The notes: generated from the letters alone by a model not told the origin. 64,000 nt of DNA from Paenibacillus sp. GM2 (GCF_900069005.2 NZ_LN831277.1:390386-454385); one strand, 5' to 3'. Counted from the stretch's first letter, positions 27,371 through 36,928 are shown. Program-made: numbers and translations.

Positions 27371-28618
27371 ATGAAGAAACGCATACGCATTACTTTGTTG
27401 ATCTCGATGATCATTGTTGCTGTTGTGCCAAGTGTATTAAGTATGGTATTTAATGGCGGCATGGGCAGCAGTCTAGTCATCCTGGGGATTTCATTGGTTG
27501 TCGCGTTGGTTGCAGCATGGTTTACAATCCATTTCATTGCCTCACCATTGAGCCGTCTGGTAGAGATGACACAAACAGTAAGCCTGGGGGATTTAACAAA
27601 GAGACTGGCAAGTACACAGCGGAAGGATGAGATCGGAGAACTGTCCAATCATTTTCAGCGATTGGTGGACAATCTGAGCGATACGATTACAAGCGTTCGC
27701 GCTACGACAGGGAATGTAGCCCGTTCCGCCGAGCAGCTGGCTTCCGGAGCTGAGCAGACGACGAAGGCCATCGAAGATGTGACGGTGGCAATTCAGGAGA
27801 TGGCGGGTGCCAGCGAACAACAGAAGGATAGTGTTGAAATCGGTATTCATGAGATGGACAATATGTCGAGTCAGATCCTATCGATTACCGAGCATATCCG
27901 AGAGGTTACAGAGACGATGGAGAAGACTAACGCAACCGCTGAGGAAGGAAATGCTTCAGTATTAAGCGTTGTCGAGAAGATTGAGCATATACAGCATACC
28001 GTGGATGACTTGGGCAGCGTCATACAGACACTCGGCGCGTTGTCCGAGAATATTGGCGGCATCGTAGAAGCGATTACCGGGATCGCCAAGCAGACAAGCC
28101 TGCTCGCATTAAATGCTTCGATTGAGGCGGCGAGGGCTGGCGAAGAAGGGCGGGGATTTGCGGTAGTCGCTTCCGAGGTCCGTAAGCTGGCCGAGGAGTC
28201 GGAGCATTCGGCGCATCAGATCGAAGATTTAATCGGAAATATCCAAAGCGAGGTTCATCTCGCTCAACAATCGATGGAGAATGCCAAGCTTGGAGTCAAT
28301 GAAGGCATCATTGCAGTAGATACTTCCGGACGTTCCTTCTCAAGGATACGTAAAGCGGTTCGTATCGCTGCATCCAAGATGGAGGAGGTATCCGGTGCCG
28401 CGCAAGAACTACAGAACGGAGCCGAGAAGGTGACCGAGTCGATTAACGGCATCTCATCGATCTCCGAGGGGAATTTGGATAATGTGCGCACTATCTCTGC
28501 TGCGGCTGAGGAACAGCTTGCTTCAATCCAAGAGGTGGCCGCGTCCTCGAATGATCTGTCGCGAATGGCTGTCCAATTGGAGGAGCTGGTCAAGAGGTTC
28601 AAGGTTCAGAGATTGTAG
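27371..28618 (+). CDS. Methyl-accepting chemotaxis protein without ligand domain
   Basis: Chemoreceptor (415 residues). Two adjacent helices (about 5-25 and 32-55) have only a few residues between them, so there is no extracellular sensor domain. A HAMP domain follows (about 56-108: SPLSRLVEMTQTVSLGDLTKRL), then the methyl-accepting coiled coil with the signalling tip [20 protein letters not shown], continuing GRGFAVVASEVRKLAEES. AAAGGA lies 9 bases before ATG 27371. It may report on membrane or cytoplasmic state, or work with a partner protein. It is a single gene with its own terminator. Confidence 0.92.
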   Translation: MKKRIRITLLISMIIVAVVPSVLSMVFNGGMGSSLVILGISLVVALVAAWFTIHFIASPLSRLVEMTQTVSLGDLTKRLASTQRKDEIGELSNHFQRLVDNLSDTITSVRATTGNVARSAEQLASGAEQTTKAIEDVTVAIQEMAGASEQQKDSVEIGIHEMDNMSSQILSITEHIREVTETMEKTNATAEEGNASVLSVVEKIEHIQHTVDDLGSVIQTLGALSENIGGIVEAITGIAKQTSLLALNASIEAARAGEEGRGFAVVASEVRKLAEESEHSAHQIEDLIGNIQSEVHLAQQSMENAKLGVNEGIIAVDTSGRSFSRIRKAVRIAASKMEEVSGAAQELQNGAEKVTESINGISSISEGNLDNVRTISAAAEEQLASIQEVAASSNDLSRMAVQLEELVKRFKVQRL

Positions 28619-28653
28619 AATATGAAAATGATATAAGATGCTTTTATTTTCAT

Positions 28654-28686
28654 CGCCGCCGGATTGGTTTCTGGCGGTTTTTTTGC
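28654..28686 (+). terminator. Terminator of chemoreceptor gene
   Basis: CCGCC (28656-28660) pairs with GGCGG (28673-28677) over a 12-base loop, followed by TTTTTTT. Confidence 0.8.
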
Positions 28687-28773
28687 ATTTATTTTCAAGA
28701 GGTAAATACATATTAATCCCCGTTTGGAACATCATATATCTATACAGTTTCCTGAGTAGGAGGGAGTTTCCGG

Positions 28774-30282
28774 ATGAAGGAGGAGAAGCTTAGCCGCAAG
28801 CTTGCAAAAAATGAGGAGGCTCTAAAAAAAATATTTCAGGACAGCTCTGATCTGGTGTACCGGAGTGTTCAGTTTACCAAATCACGGCGAGGGCTTGTTG
28901 TATACATTGAAGGGATTATCGATACAAAAGGGGTCGAGCAGCATATTATATCGCCCCTGATCGAAGGCTTAGTTAAGGAAGAGGGGCCAATAGAACGGCT
29001 TAGCGAGCTGCCATTCACTCGCATATCTCTAACGCAGATGGCGGCTGCATCGGATTGGCCGGGGGTAATTGAAGCAATTCTGACTGCGCATGTCGTTATT
29101 TTCATGGACGATTCAAATGAGGCGCTGACCTTCGATGTGAAGGGCGGATCCAGGCGCAGTGTACAGGAGCCGTCTACGGAGACGGTAATTCGCGGGCCGC
29201 GCGAAGGGTTCACGGAATCGCTGCGGATTAATACAGCGCTGTTGCGCTTCAAGATTAAGACGGAGAAGATGAGGCTGAAGCCGCTTGTAGTCGGAAAAAT
29301 AACAAAGACGGATGTAGCCGTTGCTTACATCGATGGGCTGGCCAAGCAAGATCTGGTGGATAGTGTGGTGGATCGGCTGAATCAGATCGATATGGATGGA
29401 ATCCTCGAATCGGGTTACATCGAGGAGTGGATTGAGGATAATCCGTACTCGCCCTTCCCGCAAATGCAATATTCTGAGCGCCCGGACACGATTGCTGCGC
29501 AGCTGCTGGAAGGGAAGGTAGCCATCTTTGTGGACGGCACTCCGTTCGTACTGGTAGCCCCGGCGACATTATGGCAATTGCTTCAGTCCAGCGAAGACTA
29601 TTATGAACGCTATTACGTTACCAATTTTATCCGCTGGATTCGTCTTTTCTTTCTGCTCGTGGCGTTATTGCTGCCAGGGCTTTATATCGCGGTGACAACA
29701 TACCATCAGGATATGCTGCCCTCCTCTCTCATTTTGAGCATTGCTACGGCTCGCGAAGCCATTCCCTTCCCGGCCATTGTCGAGGCCTTAATTATGGAAA
29801 TTTCGTTCGAGGCACTGCAGGAAGCGGGGATCCGGCTGCCGAAGACGATCGGGCAAGCGGTAAGTATCCTTGGCGCTCTCGTTATTGGCCAAGCTGCCGT
29901 ACAGGCCGGTATCGTCTCGGCCCCGATTGTGATCGTGGTATCCATGACTGGGATCGCCTCATTTACACTGCCGCGCTTCAATCTTGCCATAACGGTAAGG
30001 ATGCTTCGCTTCCTGATTATGATTCTATCAGCTTTATTTGGTTTGTTCGGGATTGTCGTCGGTGCGGTCTGGATTCTCGTTCACTTGACCCAATTGAAGT
30101 CCTTTGGAGTTCCTTATTTGCTGGGAGTGTCTCCGTATCGCCCGCGTGACTTCAAAGACATCTTTGTTCGTGTTCCGATGTGGAGGATGGCGGAGCGCCC
30201 GTATTCATCCTCACCGGACAATATAAGAAGAGCCGGGGTTCGCAAGATGAGGGGGGGCGGGGAAGAAAATGAAGGCTGGTAA
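28774..30282 (+). CDS. Germinant receptor A subunit (GerA family)
   Basis: GerAA-type subunit of a spore nutrient receptor (502 residues), located in the spore inner membrane. A soluble N-terminal region (about 1-285, with TVIRGPREGFTESLRINTALLR, the family hallmark) precedes about five membrane helices (about 290-450: LPGLYIAVTTYHQDMLP, FPAIVEALIMEISFEALQEAG). The start follows AGGAGGGAG. It is the first gene of a four-gene operon with C, small D and B subunits. A weak forespore-type promoter could be TGCATT/CATATTA at 28684-28715, but its spacing of 19 is a little long. Confidence 0.94.
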   Translation: MKEEKLSRKLAKNEEALKKIFQDSSDLVYRSVQFTKSRRGLVVYIEGIIDTKGVEQHIISPLIEGLVKEEGPIERLSELPFTRISLTQMAAASDWPGVIEAILTAHVVIFMDDSNEALTFDVKGGSRRSVQEPSTETVIRGPREGFTESLRINTALLRFKIKTEKMRLKPLVVGKITKTDVAVAYIDGLAKQDLVDSVVDRLNQIDMDGILESGYIEEWIEDNPYSPFPQMQYSERPDTIAAQLLEGKVAIFVDGTPFVLVAPATLWQLLQSSEDYYERYYVTNFIRWIRLFFLLVALLLPGLYIAVTTYHQDMLPSSLILSIATAREAIPFPAIVEALIMEISFEALQEAGIRLPKTIGQAVSILGALVIGQAAVQAGIVSAPIVIVVSMTGIASFTLPRFNLAITVRMLRFLIMILSALFGLFGIVVGAVWILVHLTQLKSFGVPYLLGVSPYRPRDFKDIFVRVPMWRMAERPYSSSPDNIRRAGVRKMRGGGEENEGW

Positions 30283-31468
30283 GTCCAAGCTTGCATTCCT
30301 CTGCTGCTGTTTCATTACAATGGGAATGTTGTGCGGATGCTGGGACCGGGTCGAGATCAACGATGTCGCGTTCGTAACCGGTTCCTCCTATGATAAAGTC
30401 GATGACAATTATATATCAACTGTGCAAGTTGCCCTTCCTAGCCAGCTTGGAGGTACAGGCAGTGAAGGAGGCGGCGGGGGAACGTCCGGCAATCAGAATT
30501 ATCTTCTGATCTCGAAGCAGGCACACACTATGTATCTGGCTAACAAAAAAATCCAGGAGAGCTTATCGCGAATTTTGAATTTTTCACATCGCAGGCTTAT
30601 GTTGTTTGGCGAAGGGTTTGCTCGTGCTGGGATTGGGAGCAGCATAGACATTCTTGGGCGGTTCCCACAGAACAGATTGAGTTCGTATATTGTGCTTACT
30701 CGGGGGAATGCCTATGATGTTCTGACCGCGGAGGCCCCTATAGAGCAGTTTCCAGCGGAGATGGCGCGGGAGATCGCCAAAAGTTCAATCAGGCATCCGA
30801 TGAACGTCAAGCGAATGGTCAACAAATTGTTGACCAAGGGTGTGGATCTTTATTTGCCAGTAATGAACATTAAGGATAGCAGTAAGGAAGTGCCTGACAA
30901 ATCCAAGAGTCTGATTGCTATTGATGGACTTGGCGTGTTCAAGGAAGATCAACTCGTCGGCTTTCTGGATGAAGGAGACGGGCTGTTGGCTCTATTGGGG
31001 ATGGGGGAGTCCGTAAATCCCAAGATTATTCTTCCTCGTGGAGGTAAGAACGAGCTGATTATAATTAATTTGACAGAGTCCAAGACTCAGTTAACTCCCA
31101 ATGTGCAAGGTTCACAATTTGCGATCACTATAAATTTTCAAGCTAAGGGTTCAATTCTGGAGAATACTTCATATGAGGACATCGAGGACGAGAATCTCAA
31201 TGGACTCGAGGAGCAATGCAGCAATTACATCAATAAAAATTTGAGTCGTATCGTAGAAAAACTTCAGCGCGAGTATCAATCCGATATTTTTGGATTCGGA
31301 CAAGTGATCGAAAGTCGTTATCCCCTGGAATGGAATAAGGTCGAAGATAGATGGCATGAAGTATTTCCGACGGTAAAGGTCTCGGTACATTCAACGATCC
31401 ATTTGGAAAGCACTAACCAGTTAATGAATTCGCTCTCTACCAAAGGGGGGCGTCAGAGCAATGATTGA
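30269..31468 (+). CDS. Germinant receptor C subunit, lipoprotein
   Basis: GerAC-type lipoprotein (399 residues). The signal peptide carries lipobox LCGC with Cys24, followed by the typical CWDRVEINDVAFVTG. Three soluble domains follow. A Gly/Ser-rich insertion (about residues 60-75) lies in the first domain. The start is 14 bases inside the end of the A-subunit gene, preceded by GGGGGG and GGGGAAG. It anchors on the outer face of the spore inner membrane and is needed for receptor function in characterised systems. The germinant is unknown. Confidence 0.94.
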   Translation: MKAGKSKLAFLCCCFITMGMLCGCWDRVEINDVAFVTGSSYDKVDDNYISTVQVALPSQLGGTGSEGGGGGTSGNQNYLLISKQAHTMYLANKKIQESLSRILNFSHRRLMLFGEGFARAGIGSSIDILGRFPQNRLSSYIVLTRGNAYDVLTAEAPIEQFPAEMAREIAKSSIRHPMNVKRMVNKLLTKGVDLYLPVMNIKDSSKEVPDKSKSLIAIDGLGVFKEDQLVGFLDEGDGLLALLGMGESVNPKIILPRGGKNELIIINLTESKTQLTPNVQGSQFAITINFQAKGSILENTSYEDIEDENLNGLEEQCSNYINKNLSRIVEKLQREYQSDIFGFGQVIESRYPLEWNKVEDRWHEVFPTVKVSVHSTIHLESTNQLMNSLSTKGGRQSND

Positions 31469-31679
31469 ATCGCTAAGTCTCATGCTTCTGCTTATTGTAT
31501 ATAGTTTGCGAAGAGATTGGCAGTTAATGCGGCAAGCGTCCAAAGTCAATCGCTGGATGACCTATTTGCTTATGGGCGTCTCGCTGGTAATCCTAGGGTA
31601 TATCAATACGGGCGGTCCTATCTTCTACCCAACAATATGGCTTCAAAAGGTTCTTCAGCCACTGATTCCATTTCGATGA
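31461..31679 (+). CDS. Small two-helix D subunit of germination operon
   Basis: A 72-residue protein with two hydrophobic helices (about 4-17 and 33-51) separated by a basic loop (RRDWQLMRQASKVNRW). AAAGGGGGGCG precedes its ATG, which lies 8 bases inside the C-subunit gene. Its size, topology and place fit the small D subunits reported in some gerA-type operons, which modulate receptor activity; they are unrelated to lipoprotein GerD. The assignment rests on context and topology rather than sequence motifs. Confidence 0.75.
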   Translation: MIESLSLMLLLIVYSLRRDWQLMRQASKVNRWMTYLLMGVSLVILGYINTGGPIFYPTIWLQKVLQPLIPFR

Positions 31680-31706
31680 ACGATCCACAAACAGGGGGGA
31701 CCATAG

Positions 31707-32783
31707 TTGAAGACAATAACAACCAGACAGGTAGCCTTGCTAGCGGTGCTCTATTTATTCTCGGTCAATTACCTCGATATTTCTGCAAAGTTATCGGAGA
31801 TTGCCCATCAGCACGGTTACGTCTCATATCTGCTGAGTGTACTCGTCACGCTGTTGATGTTATGGATCGTCTCGAGGCTAATCAGACGGTTCTCCGGTAG
31901 AAATGTGGTGGCCGTAATGATCGACAGGTATCCTCTTATGGGGAGAAGCATCGCGATTTTATATATGTTTTTTCTACTCTTGGTGTCTGCCGGAGAAATA
32001 CGTTCCTGTGTGGATTTTACCAACACTTCTTTATTGAATAGAACCCCTATCATTGTGATTGGACTGCTCGTCGCGATTACCGTGGTCTATATCGCTCAGG
32101 GCGGGATTAGAACCTTGGTTGGTATTGCCGAGATTTATGTTCCCATCTGGTTCATGCTGCTTCTGATGGTTGTGATCACGACGTGGCGAGACGCGGAAAT
32201 TAGCAATCTTCAGCCGTTCCTCCATTTTCAATGGCCAAACATATTCCATGGCTCCTGGGTTATTTTCTCCAGTGTCGGGGAGCTGATCGTGTTCCCGCTC
32301 ATTTTATCCGGGAAGTGCTATAAGAGCAAAGGCGGCTATGTCGGCCTGCTGATCAGCGGCTTGTACTTGATTGTGTTCCTGATCATGGTCCAATTGGTTG
32401 TGGGTATCCCACTGTCTACTAAACTGCTGTATCCGACTTATGAACTTGTCCGTCAAGTCCAGGTCACCGATTTCATGGATCGGTTTGACTTGCTGTTGGT
32501 GGCGTTATGGCTGCCAACCGTATTCGGCAAGCTGGGATTTAATCTTTATCTGATGTCCAATCTAATGCAAATTATGGTTCCGAAAGTATCGGGGAGATTA
32601 ATGGTAGCCCCGCTGGGAGCGCTCAGCTATGTGTGTGGGATGTGGTTCTTCAAAAATCCGGTTCAGCAAATTAATTTTAATGAACAGTTAATGCTGTTTG
32701 CCATCGTATTCGAGATTGCCATCCCGTTGCTGCTGTTTTTTGTCCTGTGGCCGCGCAGGAAAAGAAAACTCCGTTCCGGATAA
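31707..32783 (+). CDS. Germinant receptor B subunit (endospore germination permease)
   Basis: GerAB-type protein of the APC amino-acid permease superfamily (358 residues, ten helices), the likely ligand-binding subunit. It begins KTITTRQVALLAVLYLFSVNYL, and family segments include IIVIGLLVAITVVYIAQGG, FSSVGELIVFPLIL and FMDRFDLLLVALWLPTVFGKLG. The start is TTG at 31707 with AGGGGGGA 6 bases upstream. It is the last gene of the A-C-D-B operon. The order differs from the A-B-C order of Bacillus subtilis gerA. No terminator is evident after it. Confidence 0.92.
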   Translation: MKTITTRQVALLAVLYLFSVNYLDISAKLSEIAHQHGYVSYLLSVLVTLLMLWIVSRLIRRFSGRNVVAVMIDRYPLMGRSIAILYMFFLLLVSAGEIRSCVDFTNTSLLNRTPIIVIGLLVAITVVYIAQGGIRTLVGIAEIYVPIWFMLLLMVVITTWRDAEISNLQPFLHFQWPNIFHGSWVIFSSVGELIVFPLILSGKCYKSKGGYVGLLISGLYLIVFLIMVQLVVGIPLSTKLLYPTYELVRQVQVTDFMDRFDLLLVALWLPTVFGKLGFNLYLMSNLMQIMVPKVSGRLMVAPLGALSYVCGMWFFKNPVQQINFNEQLMLFAIVFEIAIPLLLFFVLWPRRKRKLRSG

Positions 32784-32900
32784 TATTTGCCCTATTGAAC
32801 ACCTAAGGATTTACTTCGCCATTTCAGTCGTATAATCTGATGCTATACGTTAATTACTAGCTCGCATGGCTCGATTATTAGAAATGGGGGGAAGAGTAGG

Positions 32901-33758
32901 ATGGCAAAAAGACTGGAGGGTGTAAGAGTTGCGCTTACCGGGCCACGACGGGCTCAGGAATTAGGCAAGCTGGTGGAGAACCTGGGGGGCATCCCGCGAT
33001 ATCGACCAGCTCAAGGGACGGTATTGCTTGACGACATTGACCTGCGCAATGGCATTGTCTCGTGGATCAAGAATCCACCGCAATGGTCGGTCTTCACGAC
33101 TGGCATGGGGCTCGATGCTTTGTTCGATATGGCCGAAGATATGGGGGTTGCCGAGGCGTGGTGGGAGATCCTGAGGAACACTTCGATAGCTGCCAGGGGT
33201 TATAAGACGATAAATGCGCTAAAGAGAAGAAATCTGGTTCCCATTGTACGTGATGACGACGGGAGCATCGAAGGGCTGATTCGCGGATTAGCGAAGCATG
33301 ATCTGAGCGACAGCTCTGTCATCGTCCAGCTGCACGGGGATCCTGCCCCACGGCTGATGTCGTGGTTAGAGGAGAATGGGGCGAACAGTTCGCAGATATT
33401 GCCTTACCGCCATATTGCTCCTCCTGAAGGAGCGTTAGAGCAATTGATGTTGGATATCGTCAGTGAGCAAGTTGACGCTGTAGCATTTACTAGCGGTCCG
33501 CAGGTTCGCTTCCTTCTGGAGCATGCCGATCGGCAGGGGCAGCTACAAGAGCTCATGGATGCGCTGCATGGTTCTGTCGTAGCGCTATCCGTGGGGAAAG
33601 TGACTGCCCAGGGGCTGATTGAGGCAGGCATCAAGCGAGTTATCTACCCTGAGGAAGAGCGAATGGGCAGCATGATCATTGAGTTGGTCAAGTTCTATGA
33701 GACGGAGGGCTCTCTTATCCGTCGTGCTGCATTGGACACAGCAAACGCAGAAGAATAG
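32901..33758 (+). CDS. Uroporphyrinogen-III synthase-like protein
   Basis: HemD-fold protein (285 residues), two alternating Rossmann-like domains: LEGVRVALTGPRRAQELGKLVENLGG (start of domain 1), VFTTGMGLDALF, then VIVQLHGDPAPRLMSWLEENGA (domain 2), VDAVAFTSGPQVRFLLEHA and VVALSVGKVTAQGLIEAGI. The HemD reaction closes hydroxymethylbilane to uroporphyrinogen III. Here it stands outside a hem operon, beside phasin-like and UbiB-like genes. A regulatory or alternative role is therefore possible; some lone HemD-domain proteins act in nitrite or heme regulation. Confidence 0.8.
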   Translation: MAKRLEGVRVALTGPRRAQELGKLVENLGGIPRYRPAQGTVLLDDIDLRNGIVSWIKNPPQWSVFTTGMGLDALFDMAEDMGVAEAWWEILRNTSIAARGYKTINALKRRNLVPIVRDDDGSIEGLIRGLAKHDLSDSSVIVQLHGDPAPRLMSWLEENGANSSQILPYRHIAPPEGALEQLMLDIVSEQVDAVAFTSGPQVRFLLEHADRQGQLQELMDALHGSVVALSVGKVTAQGLIEAGIKRVIYPEEERMGSMIIELVKFYETEGSLIRRAALDTANAEE

Positions 33759-33819
33759 GGATATAATGGATGATAGAGGGGTTATATAGACTAAATTTAT
33801 TTTGGAAAGGGTGTAACCG

Positions 33820-34128
33820 ATGAGTGATCTGTTGAAGAAGGCTATTTCCTTAGGCTGGGGACTTACGATCGTCAGCAAAGAGAAAGTTGAAGGTATTGTG
33901 GACGAGTTGGTAAGGCGTGGGGAGCTTGCTCCCTCGGAATCGAAGCAACTGGTGGAGCGATTGATCGACAAAGGGGCTGAGGAGCAGGATCGCTTCAAGG
34001 AACTGATCAATGAGCAGGTTAGATCCGTGTTGCAGAGCATGGGACTGGCCACGGTAAAAGAAGTGGAGGAGCTTAAAGGCCGGGTGGCAGAATTGGAGAA
34101 TAAGCTGGCAGAGAACGGACAGTCATAG
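33820..34128 (+). CDS. Phasin-like coiled-coil protein
   Basis: Small protein (102 residues), mostly helical. It begins DLLKKAISLGWGLTIVSKEKVEGIVDELV and ends with a coiled coil (about 78-98: TVKEVEELKGRVAELENKLAE). The pattern fits the phasin / PHA-synthesis-regulator-like family that often precedes AarF/UbiB genes in Firmicutes. GAAAGGGTG precedes the start, and the stop lies 3 bases before the UbiB-like start, so the two are cotranscribed. A direct link to polyhydroxyalkanoate is not shown by the neighbours. Confidence 0.8.
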   Translation: MSDLLKKAISLGWGLTIVSKEKVEGIVDELVRRGELAPSESKQLVERLIDKGAEEQDRFKELINEQVRSVLQSMGLATVKEVEELKGRVAELENKLAENGQS

Positions 34129-34131
34129 GCA

Positions 34132-35802
34132 ATGCGAGTTACTGTACGGCATGCCGGGCGTTACCGGGAAATAGCCATGGCGCTGGGGCGCCATGGCTTT
34201 GGTTATATTGCGGAGGAGATTGGACTCACCCGGCTGTTCTCCGTTCCGCTGCGCTGGATTTTGAAAAGTGAGCCGGAGAGCCATACCCTGGCGGAGAGAA
34301 TTCGGCTCGTGCTGGAGGAGCTTGGGCCAACTTTTGTGAAGCTGGGACAGCTCGCCAGTACGAGGTCTGACTTGCTTCCGGAATCCATTATCGGCGAGTT
34401 GGTCAAGCTCCAGGATCAAGTTACCCCGTTCTCGGCCAAGGAAGCGAGGGCGATTCTGGAGAAAGAGTTCCATATGCCTGTAGAGGAGCTGCTGGTCGAG
34501 TTCGATGAAATACCGCTGGCCGCTGCTTCTATTGGCCAGGTTCATCAGGGACGATTGGCAACCGGAGAGCGAGTGGCGATAAAAATTCAGCGCCCGGGGA
34601 TTTTCCCCATCATTGATCGTGATCTGGATATTTTGAGAAACCTGACGGCGATCGCGAAGAAACGCTGGGGCTGGGTTGGACATTATCAAATACCACAAAT
34701 GGTAGAGGAGTTCTCCAGATCCATTAAGGCGGAGCTTGATTATACGGGCGAGGGCCGAAATATGGAGAGGATCAGCAAACAGTTTACAGGCAACAAAAAG
34801 ATTTTCATTCCGAAAGTGTACTGGGAGTGCACGACCTCTAAAGTATTAACGATGGATTATGTAGAGGGCATCCATTTGAATAAAGCTCCGGAGATTAAGG
34901 CGAGTGGGATCGATGTGAAGGAACTTGCGGCTACCTTGGTTGATGCCATGCTCCATCAAATCTTCATCAGCGGGTATTTCCATGCCGACCCGCATCCCGG
35001 GAATGTGCTGGTTCTTCGGGATGGTCGGCTTGTGTTTATTGATTTCGGGATGGTGGGCCGGATTAGCTCCGAGATGAAGGAACAGCTGTCATCGTTAATT
35101 ATTGCCCTCATGCGCCGTAATACCGAGGGCATGACAAGGGCCATCCTGCGAATGGGTCTGCTGGACGAGGTGGAGGATATGAATGGATTGCGCCTCGATC
35201 TGGAGCGACTCAGAGAGACCTATTATGATATTCCATTCTCCCAGATCAGCATTGGCACTGCGATCAATGATCTGTTCGCTGCAGCGCAGCGGCATGGCGT
35301 GGTGCTCCCAGCAGATTTGCTGCTGCTTGGCAAGTCCTTATTGACGGTAGAGGGGGTCTTGCAGAGTCTGGACCCGGATGTCAGTATCCTTGATCTTGCC
35401 GAGCCGTTCGGCAAGAAGCTGCTGCGCGAGAAGCTGGACGCGCGCAGGCTCGGCAAGAAGCTGCTTGGCGAAGCCGTTGAATTCGGTGAATCGTTGGCTG
35501 ATTTGCCGCGCCAAATGCAGCGCTTATCCTCAATTATTGGTAAGGGCAAGATTAAGACGGAGATGGATATCCCGGGGATGGAAGAGCTGATGCGCAAGTT
35601 CAACCAGATTGGGAACCGTCTCTCATTCAGTATTGTACTGCTGTCATTCAGCATCATTATGGTTGGCGTTATTATCGGATCTTCCATGACCAATAGCCCG
35701 ATTTTGCTCTGGAACATACCGGTGATCGATATCGGCTTCGTCATTGCTACTTTGATGGTGGTATGGCTGTTATATTCTATTTTTAGATCAGGAAGATTTT
35801 AG
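34132..35802 (+). CDS. AarF/UbiB-family atypical kinase
   Basis: UbiB/ADCK-type protein (556 residues). It has the family KxGQ motif (FVKLGQLASTRSDLLPE), a nucleotide loop rich in Ala (AAASIGQVHQG), the lysine strand VAIKIQRPG, the catalytic-like HADPHPGNVLVL and metal motif VFIDFGMVG, and two C-terminal membrane helices (about 500-550). UbiB proteins act in quinone and lipid metabolism as ATPases or lipid-handling proteins rather than protein kinases. In a menaquinone-using Firmicute the partner pathway is unclear. The ribosome site is weak, so translation may be coupled to the phasin-like gene. Confidence 0.92.
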   Translation: MRVTVRHAGRYREIAMALGRHGFGYIAEEIGLTRLFSVPLRWILKSEPESHTLAERIRLVLEELGPTFVKLGQLASTRSDLLPESIIGELVKLQDQVTPFSAKEARAILEKEFHMPVEELLVEFDEIPLAAASIGQVHQGRLATGERVAIKIQRPGIFPIIDRDLDILRNLTAIAKKRWGWVGHYQIPQMVEEFSRSIKAELDYTGEGRNMERISKQFTGNKKIFIPKVYWECTTSKVLTMDYVEGIHLNKAPEIKASGIDVKELAATLVDAMLHQIFISGYFHADPHPGNVLVLRDGRLVFIDFGMVGRISSEMKEQLSSLIIALMRRNTEGMTRAILRMGLLDEVEDMNGLRLDLERLRETYYDIPFSQISIGTAINDLFAAAQRHGVVLPADLLLLGKSLLTVEGVLQSLDPDVSILDLAEPFGKKLLREKLDARRLGKKLLGEAVEFGESLADLPRQMQRLSSIIGKGKIKTEMDIPGMEELMRKFNQIGNRLSFSIVLLSFSIIMVGVIIGSSMTNSPILLWNIPVIDIGFVIATLMVVWLLYSIFRSGRF

Positions 35803-35945
35803 AATAATCCCGAATGTCCATGAGGCAGGAAATTTATGATCAACTCTGGTACAATAGTAAAGCCACGATTTAGAATCGATCGAATTCCGGTTCGTTGATA
35901 CTAATCGCAAGGGCTTCTTAAATAGGTATCAGGAGGACATAATGG

Positions 35946-36815
35946 ATGAATACAAAAGCGAAAACGCTGGCTACAGTGTCTGCATTATTGCTTGCGGCAG
36001 CACTGGTGACGGCTTGTGGTGACACGAATAAGACAACTTCCGGCAGCAATCAGCCAGCTGTAAATAATGCGGGTGCAAATAATCAGGGAACTGCGGCTCC
36101 CGGGAATAGCGAAGCTGACAACAGCAAGAACAATGGAGATTCGGGCAATACGTCTACAGACAATACCGGGGCGGGGAATACTGGCTCCAAAAATGGGGGA
36201 GCTGGACCCGATATGGCGGCAGCTTCTGATGTAAATAGCGTGGCAGTGTTGGTTAATAAAGAGTTTGCACTGCCGGATGATTATAATCCGTCAGATCTCG
36301 TATATCCGGATGTCCGCTTTACTTTCAAAGAGAAAATAGAGAAACGAATGATGCGCAGTGAAGCCGCTAAGGCGTTGGAAAGTCTGTTCGACGGGGCGGA
36401 GAAGGATGGAATTTACCTGGCAGGGGTATCAGCCTATCGTTCCCATAAGACGCAAACCTCATTGTTCAATCGCTATGTTGCGCGGGATGGAGAAGAGAAA
36501 GCCAAGACATACAGCGCTGTGCCTGGCCATAGCGAGCATGAGACCGGACTGGCCATCGATGTGTCTGGCAGCGATGGGAAGTGCGCGGCAGAAGATTGCT
36601 TTGGAGGCACGAAAGAAGCGGAATGGCTAGCTGAGCATGCTCCGGAATATGGCTTCATTATTCGTTATCCTGAAGGGAAAGACAGTATTACCGGCTACAA
36701 ATATGAACCTTGGCATATCCGCTTTGTCGGTGTTGATATCGCATCCGAGATTGCTGATCGGGGAATTACCCTGGAAGAATATTATGGATCGATTCCGGTA
36801 ACAGCGAATCCTTGA
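35946..36815 (+). CDS. VanY/LdcB-type D,D-carboxypeptidase lipoprotein
   Basis: Lipoprotein (289 residues). The lipobox VTAC has Cys24, followed by an Asn/Gly/Ser-rich tether of about 70 residues (28-98), then a peptidase M15B domain. Zinc-site motifs are GHSEHETGLAIDVSG (HxxxxxxD) and EPWHIRFVG (the last His), with SAYRSHKTQTSLFNRY before them. It probably trims D-Ala from peptidoglycan peptides outside the membrane. AGGAGG lies 9 bases before the start. It is a lone gene with a hairpin terminator downstream. Confidence 0.93.
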   Translation: MNTKAKTLATVSALLLAAALVTACGDTNKTTSGSNQPAVNNAGANNQGTAAPGNSEADNSKNNGDSGNTSTDNTGAGNTGSKNGGAGPDMAAASDVNSVAVLVNKEFALPDDYNPSDLVYPDVRFTFKEKIEKRMMRSEAAKALESLFDGAEKDGIYLAGVSAYRSHKTQTSLFNRYVARDGEEKAKTYSAVPGHSEHETGLAIDVSGSDGKCAAEDCFGGTKEAEWLAEHAPEYGFIIRYPEGKDSITGYKYEPWHIRFVGVDIASEIADRGITLEEYYGSIPVTANP

Positions 36816-36900
36816 GGGGTTGCTAATATTGAAGACTGATATCGAAGAAGCGCGTAATATGCAGGGGTTATAACAAAGGTGAAAGTGGGACCAAATGAGG

Positions 36901-36928
36901 AAGGGCGCCAAGAGGGTGCCCTTTTTCT
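36901..36928 (+). terminator. Terminator of carboxypeptidase gene
   Basis: AAGGGCGCC (36901-36909) pairs with GGTGCCCTT (36915-36923), one G-U pair, followed by TTTCTTTG. It is the main element in the first part of the 316-base gap 36816-37131. Confidence 0.8.
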
